NCBI GenBank assembly: GCA_964624635.1
Contig: CAZUXM010000011.1
Coordinates: 1-64,000 of the forward strand
Origin: JANWKQ01 sp964624635
Lineage (GTDB): Bacteria; Bacteroidota; Bacteroidia; CAIKAF01
Reading direction: 5' to 3'
DNA length: 64,000 bases
How positions within the stretch are numbered: position 1 is the stretch's first letter; every line of letters begins with the position of its first letter. A program made the position numbers and the translations under genes. Shown one piece after another: positions 54,076-62,900 of this stretch. Under the pieces are notes generated by a model. It worked only from the letters and a program-made list of their open reading frames with translations, was not told where the DNA came from and did not search any database.

Positions 54076-54975
54076 TTAGTTCATTTGTTGATCTAACAGC
54101 TGTAAGCTATCAATAAAACTCGTAGGGGAATATCCTAATTGCTTTTTAGCTTTATCTATAATAAATCCTGTTTTAGGTGGACGCTTAGCCGGTTGGTTTA
54201 ATGAAATGCTATCGGTAGGTTGTATCAACTCTTTATTTAATTGATAATGGTCGGCTACCTTTTGTGCAATTTCATAAATACTCATGAGTTCTTCTCCTGA
54301 AATATTAAATATTCCTTTTGCATCTTTTAAAGCAGTTAATAAACAACCTTCTGCAAGATCTTCAGCTAATGTAGGGGTTCTCCATTGATCATTCACAATA
54401 TGAATTATTTTCCCATGTTCTAATGAATTTTTTACCCATAAAACAATATTGCTTCTACTCATGTTATCTACAATCCCATAGACCAATACTGTTCTTATGA
54501 TTGACCATGGGCCCTTCATTTGTTGAACTAAGTTTTCTGCTTCCAATTTGCTCCATCCATAATAACTAAGGGGGTTAGGCTTTGCTTCTTCATTGTAGGG
54601 TCCTTCTTTACCATCAAAGATAAAATCAGTACTAACATGTACAAGATGAATATTTAAATCATTACATATATTTACCAGATTTTCTACTGCATCTACATTA
54701 ATTTTTTTGCAAAGATCTTTTTCGGTTTCACAAGTATCTACATTTGTCATTGCAGCTGCATGAATAATGTAATTAGGTTTTGAGCTCTCTATTACTTCCC
54801 TCATTCTTGAATGATTGGTAATATCAGCATCATAATATTCATAACCATCTTGATATAGTAAACGATTGGGGCCTTTTGCGGTAGCAATACAAACCACATT
54901 GTTCATCCACCTCATTCTGTAAACTAGTTTCTGACCCAAAAGCCCATTAGCTCCTGTTACAAGTATTCTTTTCAT
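54076..54975 (-). CDS. RmlD-like dTDP-4-dehydrorhamnose reductase / SDR
   Basis: 299 residues of the extended SDR fold. The NAD(P) motif GANGLLGQ is at residues 8-15, the substrate block STDFIFDGKEGPYNEEA begins at 115, and the catalytic YGWSK (Tyr139, Lys143) follows. It resembles RmlD/RfbD, which reduces dTDP-4-keto-6-deoxy-sugars, but other rml genes are absent here, so the sugar substrate is uncertain. It sits 14 bp before the HerA-like gene. Confidence 0.82.
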   Translation of the reverse strand: MKRILVTGANGLLGQKLVYRMRWMNNVVCIATAKGPNRLLYQDGYEYYDADITNHSRMREVIESSKPNYIIHAAAMTNVDTCETEKDLCKKINVDAVENLVNICNDLNIHLVHVSTDFIFDGKEGPYNEEAKPNPLSYYGWSKLEAENLVQQMKGPWSIIRTVLVYGIVDNMSRSNIVLWVKNSLEHGKIIHIVNDQWRTPTLAEDLAEGCLLTALKDAKGIFNISGEELMSIYEIAQKVADHYQLNKELIQPTDSISLNQPAKRPPKTGFIIDKAKKQLGYSPTSFIDSLQLLDQQMN

Positions 54976-55037
54976 ATATAGTACAATTATACTAAATAAA
55001 AGATGATTAAATTAGCGTAACAATAACTAAACCGTAC

Positions 55038-55736
55038 ATGTACCTTTTATCAATTGCAAACCTATTTATATTACAGGCTCATTACTACTATCATCGTGAT
55101 GAGCCCAAAAGCATATTTGATGGATGGTTAGGTGACCTCATTACATGGGTCGCATTTTTAGCCTTCATTGGTTTTTTTGTTTGGTTGGGTATACGTACCA
55201 TCATGCGGATGGTCAAAAAAAATGCAGTACAGAAATTTTTACAAGACTTTTCTAAAATTGATTCTTTCTGGAATGAGAAAAAAATGAAACAAGTAGCAGA
55301 GGTGATTTATAACCAATCCATCATGTCATGGTCTAAAAAAACCACTTTTTATGTAAGTGAATATACCTCAGATGAATTACAAAACTTATGGAAACAAAAA
55401 TGGGTTGAACTCGCTGATAAAGGATATGGATTTCATTGTACATCCGCCGAGATTGACTCCATAACTATCGTAAATGCCGAAGATTCATCCTATGATGAAA
55501 AAGATAGTTTTACTGCCGAAATAGCAGCATATACCATTCGATACGTATATGATTTGGAAACTAGGCAAGCTATTGACGGTCATTACAACGGTAAAAATCT
55601 GGTATATGACCATTTTATTTTTACTCGTAAAAACAATAAATGGGTATTAACAGAAGTGGATTTTTATACACAACTGAATGATTCAATAAAACTACGGTCT
55701 AAGCAAGAAAAACCGGGTAAACCAGAAGATAAATAA
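55038..55736 (+). CDS. Tim44-like domain membrane protein
   Basis: 232 residues: one membrane helix (about 33-55: LITWVAFLAFIGFFVWLGI), then a Tim44-like domain. The pattern KKMKQVAEVIYNQSIMSWSKKTTFYVSEYTSDEL and YDHFIFTRKNNKWVLTEVDF resembles the Tim44/TimA fold. It may bind a membrane-proximal partner. It is likely cotranscribed with the KOW gene 11 bp downstream. Confidence 0.75.
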   Translation: MYLLSIANLFILQAHYYYHRDEPKSIFDGWLGDLITWVAFLAFIGFFVWLGIRTIMRMVKKNAVQKFLQDFSKIDSFWNEKKMKQVAEVIYNQSIMSWSKKTTFYVSEYTSDELQNLWKQKWVELADKGYGFHCTSAEIDSITIVNAEDSSYDEKDSFTAEIAAYTIRYVYDLETRQAIDGHYNGKNLVYDHFIFTRKNNKWVLTEVDFYTQLNDSIKLRSKQEKPGKPEDK

Positions 55737-55747
55737 AACGGAATTAA

Positions 55748-55930
55748 ATGATAAATACACCTAAAGACGGTGACTTTTGCGAAGTAATCGCAGGTACACA
55801 TAAAGGAAAGTCAGGAATCGTACGTGACATCAATAAAAGTAAAACGGGTCATGTAACTATTACGGTAGTTCAAGAAAGTGGAGTACGGTTTAAAACTCTG
55901 GCAAAAAACGTACAGGTTAAGAGTAAATAA
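55748..55930 (+). CDS. Small KOW-motif protein
   Basis: 60 residues: DGDFCEVIAGTHKGKSGIVRDINKSKTGHVTITVVQ is a KOW domain as in L24 and NusG. The length and lack of other domains fit small KOW proteins of Bacteroidota, probably RNA- or ribosome-binding. Its sequence does not match ribosomal L24. Cotranscribed with the Tim44-like gene. Confidence 0.78.
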   Translation: MINTPKDGDFCEVIAGTHKGKSGIVRDINKSKTGHVTITVVQESGVRFKTLAKNVQVKSK

Positions 55931-56199
55931 TAAAGACTCAAGAAACTCACCGCAAAGCGGTTTATAATATCTCTCTTTCATTCATCATATCTAAGTAAAA
56001 ATTTTGTCGAAAAATCAACGACCCTAACTGATTTTTTATTGCTTAATATGGTTAAAACTAATATCAATCTTTTTTCGCTTAAATATTTATAAATATTTCA
56101 AGTAATCCTATAAATCCAAGATGGTTTTTATATTAAAAACTACGGAAAATACTTAGTAAATGGCGTAATTATCCTAAGTATAGTAGGGTGTATGTCTTT

Positions 56200-56207
56200 T
56201 ACATTTG
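56200..56207 (+). promoter_or_regulatory. Putative -7 box (TACATTTG) of a micro-ORF unit
   Basis: Perfect TAnnTTTG, 23 bp before the ATG at 56231. The preceding 270 bp (55931-56199) has no other gene, only a weak ACCGC/GCGGT stem at 55949-55961. Confidence 0.5.
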
Positions 56208-56230
56208 ACGTAATTATTAATATAAAAACT

Positions 56231-56383
56231 ATGAAACTATTAACAATTTTGCTTTTTTCTACATTCATCTGGCCATCACCGTTTTTGGTTTATCAGGGTA
56301 AAAAAATCAACCAATCTCATATAAAATGTATCCATCTAAAAAATGCTGCAGTACAAAACTGTCACTTATTCATTAACCAATAA
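56231..56383 (+). CDS. Micro-ORF, 50-residue signal-peptide-like protein
   Basis: MKLLTILLFSTFIWPSPFLV at the start looks like a secretion signal, followed by a short basic tail with two Cys (IKCIHLK, VQNCHLF). The start at 56231 is chosen over 56192 because the promoter box sits between them. No family is recognised. It is followed by a second micro-ORF and a strong terminator, which supports real expression. Confidence 0.45.
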   Translation: MKLLTILLFSTFIWPSPFLVYQGKKINQSHIKCIHLKNAAVQNCHLFINQ

Positions 56384-56394
56384 AAAAGCACATA

Positions 56395-56475
56395 ATGGAA
56401 TATTTATTATTAATTCTTTTCGTTGGTTTTTTGATTTCACTTGTGGTATTAAATGATCTGCCAACTGATATTTAG
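56395..56475 (+). CDS. Micro-ORF, 26-residue single-helix membrane peptide
   Basis: ATG to TAG gives MEYLLLILFVGFLISLVVLN plus DLPTDI, a single hydrophobic helix with an acidic tail. It lies 11 bp after the 50-residue ORF and 85 bp before the terminator hairpin at 56560. Small membrane peptides of this kind often modulate transporters, but no target is visible. Confidence 0.4.
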   Translation: MEYLLLILFVGFLISLVVLNDLPTDI

Positions 56476-56559
56476 ACTCTTACAATCAACAATTTATCCC
56501 GCTCCTGTTATCAGTATTTAATTGTTTTATTTCAAAGATATAGGGGCGGATTTTTTATA

Positions 56560-56598
56560 AATACAAAAAAGCTATCTGCTTTTTTGTATTTTTTTTGC
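56560..56598 (+). terminator. Strong Rho-independent terminator after the micro-ORF unit
   Basis: Perfect 13-bp stem AATACAAAAAAGC/GCTTTTTTGTATT with a 5-nt loop, followed by T8. The following stretch (56600-56950) holds no gene that I can support. Confidence 0.85.
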
Positions 56599-56951
56599 GT
56601 CATTCATAAATTCAAATTTTTATTTCTATTCACATCACTAACTAAATCCCCGATAAGACTTATGCTCTTTAAGTGAGGAATATTTATAAGAATGTGGATA
56701 TCTCAACTATATAACTTAGAAAATTATATATTCTGTTGAATTCATACATTCATAAAGTTTCAATTATAAATAGCCAAATACATACTTTCGTATAAGATGT
56801 ATAACTACAATAAACAACCCTGCCAAAGTTTTAACTCCGGTATGAAGAAACGACCTGAACTAACGGAGCAATTTATAATAAAACAATAAAATAGCTGCCT
56901 TATTTAAGCCTATTTATCTGGGTTAAAACTTAGTAAAATACGGTAATATTA

Positions 56952-56988
56952 TACCATAAAAAAGGAGCTACATAATATGTAACCCCTT
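56952..56988 (-). terminator. Probable terminator after the OmpA/PD40 gene
   Basis: Imperfect hairpin AAAGG-AGC-TACAT / ATGTA-ACC-CCTTT with T6 beyond it in minus-strand order, 37 bp after the stop at 57025. Confidence 0.6.
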
Positions 56989-57024
56989 TAATTAACCAAC
57001 CCAAGTATGAATGAAAAGAACTAT

Positions 57025-58926
57025 TTATTTTCCAAGTAGTACTACTTTTATTTCAACTCTTCTGTTGACTGCATGATCCGCTTCTGAACATCTTGAATCA
57101 CTGTCGCATAAATTTTTTAGAAATTTTTCTCCACATCCTACCGGAATCAGCTGCTTGATACTTACTCCTTTTGACAATAAATAATATACTGTTGATTCTG
57201 CTCTTTTCTGAGAAAGTACCAGATTATCGTTATAAAATCCACGTGCATCAGTATGTGCACTTAATTCAAAAACGGTGTTCGGGTTTTTAAGCATTACAAA
57301 AGCTACACGATCCAGTATTAACATAGATTCATGGGTCAAACGATAATCATTATACTCAAATAATATGTTGTGTAAGGTAAAAATGGAATTCAATGCAAGT
57401 ATTGGATCCAATTCCATTGATACGTTAATCGTACCTTCGTTATTTGAATTAATCTCAATCACTTTATCCTGATATTTGTCTTTTTCTGCCTTAACTTTGT
57501 ATACTACATTAGGCAACATATTATTGAAATTAAAACTCCCATTCTCATCAGTACTTAATTGCGTAATCGAAGAATCCTTATCAATGATAGTAATTTTAGT
57601 ATTTGCCAAAGGCTCTTGCGTTAATGCATCCAGTATAATTCCTTTCGTTGTATCGTAATCAATTACAATAGGGAAATCAAAATTGAACATTTCATCAATA
57701 CCCGGTAAATTGTTTCTGTTAGAGAAAAAATAGCCTGCATTGGAAGATATAAAATTAATTCCAAAATCATCAGCGCTTGAATTGGCAGGTAAACCAATAT
57801 TTATAGGAACTCCGGGTTGCTGATGCCATATCTTTGATTTAAAAATATCAGCTCCACCATAACCGGGCCATCCATTTGATGAAAAATATAGTACTGAATC
57901 TTTGTATTCATATGGATACATTTCATCTCCGGTTCCGTTGATATTTGCTCCCATATTTATCGGCTGTGACCATTCTTCTCCTGTTTTTTCCAATTTATAA
58001 ATATCAAATCCCCCATAACCGCCCGGCATATCACTGGAAAAATAACAAACCTTTCCACTGGAAGAAATACAAGGATGCATGCACGAATATTCTTTACTAT
58101 TAAATAAAAAGGATTTCGTTGATACAATATGTTTACCATCAAAAGTTCCTACCATTAAATTAAGTGTATTTAAATACTTAATACTAATACGGTGTTGAGA
58201 TAACTTTTTATCTGTGGTAGAGCCCATCTCAGAATCCTGGATAGAATAAATTACTTCATCTGATGTTTTGCTAAAACTGATTCCTCCAATATGGTATTTT
58301 GATTGTGCAAGTACATCATTGGGTTCATATTCGGTAAAATGTGAATCAGCATTACTTGCATATATATTATGGTCAGGTAAGCCAAAGGGATTACCATTGG
58401 ATACACTTTTATCAAAACCAAACCAGATATAATTATTAAAAAAGCATCCTCCTGTATAAATACCGTCCATAAAAGATGGGTTTACTGTAATATGCCAATC
58501 ATTTACCTTATTATGGTTTGCTGCATATTCACAAGAAGTAATCATATTAGCCGCAGACGGATCGATTGAATGTAATTTTTTATATTGATCGAGTAAATAA
58601 AGTGCATCTTGATACTTACCTATGCTTTGTTTTACTTCACCATAACTCAGATAAAAATCAGCAACAGGGGCTTCTGTTATTAGTGAGAATACAGAATCTG
58701 CAGCCTGAAAGTTTCTGGTTTTTAAATAACAGTATCCTAATTTATACTTCCATAAATCGGTGTTTTTAAACGCTGCTAATTTATGCAGAACAGGTATTGC
58801 CTGGTGATACTCTCTGGCATTAATATATTCTTCTGCCATATCAATTGCCATTCGTTGCGAATTTATAGTATGTACTGCTATGAATACAAGTAATCCTGCT
58901 AAGTATTTTTTCATATTTTTTTTCAT
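57025..58926 (-). CDS. OmpA family protein with TPR and PD40 repeats (PorE/SprE-like)
   Basis: 633 residues in this order: signal peptide, TPR-like helices (30-120), PD40/WD40-like beta-propeller (about 150-400: SGKVCYFSSDMPGGYGGFDIYKLE, SVLYFSSNGWPGYGGADIFKS), a CarboxypepD-like domain (GIILDALTQEPLANTKITIIDKD) and a C-terminal OmpA domain with NTVFELSAHTDARGFYNDNLVLSQKRAE. This layout fits PorE-like or adhesin-associated proteins that anchor T9SS machinery to peptidoglycan. It follows the PorP/SprF gene by 12 bp, so they are cotranscribed. Confidence 0.9.
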   Translation of the reverse strand: MKKNMKKYLAGLLVFIAVHTINSQRMAIDMAEEYINAREYHQAIPVLHKLAAFKNTDLWKYKLGYCYLKTRNFQAADSVFSLITEAPVADFYLSYGEVKQSIGKYQDALYLLDQYKKLHSIDPSAANMITSCEYAANHNKVNDWHITVNPSFMDGIYTGGCFFNNYIWFGFDKSVSNGNPFGLPDHNIYASNADSHFTEYEPNDVLAQSKYHIGGISFSKTSDEVIYSIQDSEMGSTTDKKLSQHRISIKYLNTLNLMVGTFDGKHIVSTKSFLFNSKEYSCMHPCISSSGKVCYFSSDMPGGYGGFDIYKLEKTGEEWSQPINMGANINGTGDEMYPYEYKDSVLYFSSNGWPGYGGADIFKSKIWHQQPGVPINIGLPANSSADDFGINFISSNAGYFFSNRNNLPGIDEMFNFDFPIVIDYDTTKGIILDALTQEPLANTKITIIDKDSSITQLSTDENGSFNFNNMLPNVVYKVKAEKDKYQDKVIEINSNNEGTINVSMELDPILALNSIFTLHNILFEYNDYRLTHESMLILDRVAFVMLKNPNTVFELSAHTDARGFYNDNLVLSQKRAESTVYYLLSKGVSIKQLIPVGCGEKFLKNLCDSDSRCSEADHAVNRRVEIKVVLLGK

Positions 58927-58938
58927 TTTTGATTGATT

Positions 58939-59868
58939 TTAATAGTGTGGTGTTTGTATTGCAACTTTTTTCTTAGATTTTGACATTTTATACATAAGAA
59001 TTACTTCATGCCCTGTGTACTCGGTACGATTTGCCATCCCCATTCCCATATTGAATGAATATCCCATAGTGAATTTTCCTGCAATTTTTACATTGGTTTG
59101 AAATACCAAAGTATTGATTGTTCTATATGATAATCCTACACCAAATCTGTCTTTATACTTTAACTGAAGATTTACATCCAGTTGAGTAGAGGACCCTGAT
59201 ACTTGTCTCCATAAAACAGAGGGTTGAAGGTTAAAGCATGGAGATAGTTTAAAATCATATCCGGTATGTACATTAAAGTGTATGTTTTCCGAATTTACTC
59301 TTACTGAAGGTTGATCAAAACTTGTTGTAAATATATTTTCAACCGAAACTCCTGCATAAAAGTTATCTCTGAAGTAGTAGGCCCCAAATCTTAAATCGGG
59401 CGACCATAATTGATAAGACTGATTTAATACAAGAGGATCATTGGGATCTTTTTGAATAAGTTCGTTAAAATTAGCGTCCGTCAATTGTACAGATGTTGTT
59501 AATCCAAGAGAGATGTAATTGCGAAGGTTGATAGGAATCCTGTACGCAAACGATGCTGATACCTGAGTCTTATTTCTTGCACCTATCCTATCATGCATTA
59601 TTTGCCCTCCAATAATAAGATTTGTTTTTGCTACCGGTGCAGTTACATCAACCAGAAAATTAATGGGAGCACCATCGAACCCAACCATTTGTGTATTGAA
59701 TAATCCAGTAGCTGTTAACTGATCATAACTCCCCATAGCTGCCGGATTAACAATCGGCTGATAAATATTATACATATTATAACTGGATCTTTGTTGTCCG
59801 AATAGCATTGGATAAACTCCTATTAGGAATAATCCTGCCAGTTTTATTTTTAAAATAACATTATTCAT
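58939..59868 (-). CDS. PorP/SprF family T9SS-associated membrane protein
   Basis: 309 residues: signal peptide, then the family start RSSYNMYNIYQPIVNPAAMGSYDQ and barrel-like strands. Other stretches are IIGGQIMHDRIGARNKTQVSASFAYRI, LWSPDLRFGAYYFRDNFYAGVSVENIF and AGKFTMGYSFNMGMG. PorP/SprF proteins sit in the outer membrane and help T9SS type B cargo reach the surface. It lies directly between the giant type B cargo and the OmpA/PD40 gene. Such pairing predicts that it handles this cargo. Confidence 0.92.
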   Translation of the reverse strand: MNNVILKIKLAGLFLIGVYPMLFGQQRSSYNMYNIYQPIVNPAAMGSYDQLTATGLFNTQMVGFDGAPINFLVDVTAPVAKTNLIIGGQIMHDRIGARNKTQVSASFAYRIPINLRNYISLGLTTSVQLTDANFNELIQKDPNDPLVLNQSYQLWSPDLRFGAYYFRDNFYAGVSVENIFTTSFDQPSVRVNSENIHFNVHTGYDFKLSPCFNLQPSVLWRQVSGSSTQLDVNLQLKYKDRFGVGLSYRTINTLVFQTNVKIAGKFTMGYSFNMGMGMANRTEYTGHEVILMYKMSKSKKKVAIQTPHY

Positions 59869-59935
59869 AGTTTATATTTTTAGGTTTTGTATTCTTGAAC
59901 AAGTCTCTTTATTGATTCTGTTCATATTCCTTTTT

Positions 59936-62900
59936 TTATTTGATTAGTTCTAAAAATCCTTTAATAGGTTCGTATGTAGGTCCTAATTTTAATATATAAA
60001 AATAAGTACCTGTTGAAAGTGTGTTCCCAAACATTTGAATTCCTGAATTTGATTGTCCCTGCCAATCATTGTTATAAGGTTGAGCTTGATAAACTACATC
60101 TCCCCATCGGTTCATAATGATTACTTCATTTTCAGGAAATAAATTCAAATTAGTAATGGTCCATATATCATTAAAGTTATCGCTGTTGGGAGTAATTACC
60201 TGCGGAATAATAACTGTAGCTAATGGATTTACACTGATAGTTAACCATGCCGTATCACAAGCCTGTGAACAGGCCGATGAACAGATGATGTATTGCAAAG
60301 AATCTGTTCCGGTATAACCGGGTTCCGGTATATATTCAATGGTGGAAATATTAAGTGTAAATGTTCCGTTTACGGGAGGAGTAATTACCGATACAGATGA
60401 ATAGTTGGTATCATTGGTGGTTAAGTTTACATATCCATAGCTATTCTCTGTCATATTCAATGTATCCAATACCGCAACAGGATTTATATTTAAGTATGAA
60501 AATGGATAAACTGCAATGGTATCATAATCCGTACATCCTGCAACATCTGATACCATAACAGAATACATAACAGGTGATAAAGGCTGAACATTAATTGTAT
60601 TTGTAGTATCGGCCGTATTCCATAAAAAACTAACGCCTCCGGTTGCAATGATGGTTCCTGAAGATCCCGGACACACAATCGTATCTCCTGTTATATCTGC
60701 ATTTACTATATTCTGGGTAATAGTAATTGTTGATGAACTTGTACATCCATTTATATCAGAATAGGTAACGGTATATACCCCCGGAGTACTTACAATTAAT
60801 GTATCATCAGATGAAGATGATGGTGCCCAATTAATTCCACTTGGAATACTTGAATATATTTCAGTATACCCATTGTTACAAATAACAGCTGATGATGTAC
60901 TAATAACAGGAGGTACCGGATTGTTTAATGTAGCGATAGATATTGATGTAGTATCGGAACATCCTTGCGGAGAAAAAACAATAACTGAGTAGGTAGTATC
61001 AACCACAGGCGTTACTGTAATTGAATCTGTAATACTACCTGTACTCCATAAATAATTCGAACCTCCGGTTGCATAAAGAGAAACTCCGGTGCCTGAACAA
61101 ACCGTATCGTTGGTGGCTGTAATAAATCCTACAGGATGAGAAAACACCGATACATTGATAAAGTCCTGAGCAATTCCGTTACAAAAGGGAGGATTGATCA
61201 TCGTTAAAGCATAGGTAGTATTTACTACCGGACTCACTACAATAGATGATGTAGTATCACCTGTACCCCATAAATAGGATGTACTGCCAACGGATGAAGA
61301 AAGTGTAACAGAATCTCCCAAACACAAATCAACAGAAGGTGCAGGAGAAATTAAACCTGATGGTACTACAATCACACTTACGTCAACTGTATCCGAATTT
61401 GAACATCCCAAAGAGTCAGTTANNNNNNNNNNNTTCCACTATTAAGTAAACTTGAAAAAGGAATTGTATTGTTTGGTAAATTTGAATTGTAGGAAGCAGG
61501 TCCTGTCCAGCTACAACTACTTCCGCCTATTGCAGAAAGTTGAATTCCGCTTCCGAAACATACCGGTGAATTTGAACTTGCCAATACTGCTGGTGATCCA
61601 TACACAAAAACATTTGAAGTTGTTGTATTTGTACAACCATTTGCATCAGTAATGGTAACCGTGTATGAATTGGTAGATGTAGGATTAAAAGAAACAGCAT
61701 TAGAAACTCCTCCTGTCCAGTTAAAAATCCCTGCTCCAACTCCAGACAAAATAACAGCTTCACCCGAACAAATCGTATCATTGGGAGAGATTGTATAATT
61801 TACTGGGGGTATTGGATTTACATTGATAGTAACAGTAGCTGTATCAACACACCCAATTCCATTTGTTCCGATTAAGGTATAAGTATTGGTAGCTATTGGG
61901 TTAAAAGCAACTCCGTTGATTACTCCGTTATCCCAACTATAAGAACTGGCTCCTGTACCGCTGAGTGTAACAGAGGATCCTATACAGATAGAAGTTGAAG
62001 GCGAAATGGTTATTCCAACTGATGGAGAAACACTCAATGTAATAGATGCAGTAGCTGTATTGGTACATCCATTTATATCAGTTCCGGTTACCACGTAACT
62101 GCCGGAGGCCGGAGGAACGAATGACACTCCGTTTAAAACTCCTCCCGTCCATGTATATGTATTGGCTCCCGTACCGGATAATGAAATCGAAGATCCTGCA
62201 CAAATAGTATCATTTGGAGAATATGTATAACTAACTACGGGTTGTGGATTAACAAAAATATTAGCTGTTGCAGTATTGGTACAACCATTAATATCCGTTC
62301 CGGTTACAATATATGATCCGGTTGATGCAGGTGTAAAAGAAACTGCATTGGTAACTCCGCCTGTCCAGATATATGTATTGGCTCCAATACCTGACAAAGT
62401 AATATTTGATCCAGAACAAATGGTATCATTGGGCAGTATTGAATAACTTACAATAGGTTGTGGATTTACTACCAAATTAGCGATGGCTGTGTTTGAGCAA
62501 CCATTAAGATCAGTACCTGTTACAGTATATGTTCCGCTTAATGAAGGTGTAAATGAAACACCATTCATAATACCTCCGGTCCACGAGTATGTATTTGCCC
62601 CGGTGCCTGATAAAGTTACATTCGTACCAAAACATATCGTATCGTTTGGTAAAAGATTGTAACTAACCGTAGGTAACGGATTAATTGTGATCGTTGTAGT
62701 TGCCGTATTTGTGCAACCTGTTGCAGATATAGTTCCGGTAACTGTATAAGTTGTAGTAGATAACGGAGAAACATTAATTGATGATCCGGTTAATGATCCC
62801 GGCATCCAAACATAAGAATCGGCACCAGAAGCAGAAAGTGTAATTGTATCAGTTAAACAAAAAGCTCCGCCGGGAGAAACCGAAACCACAGGGGTTGGAT

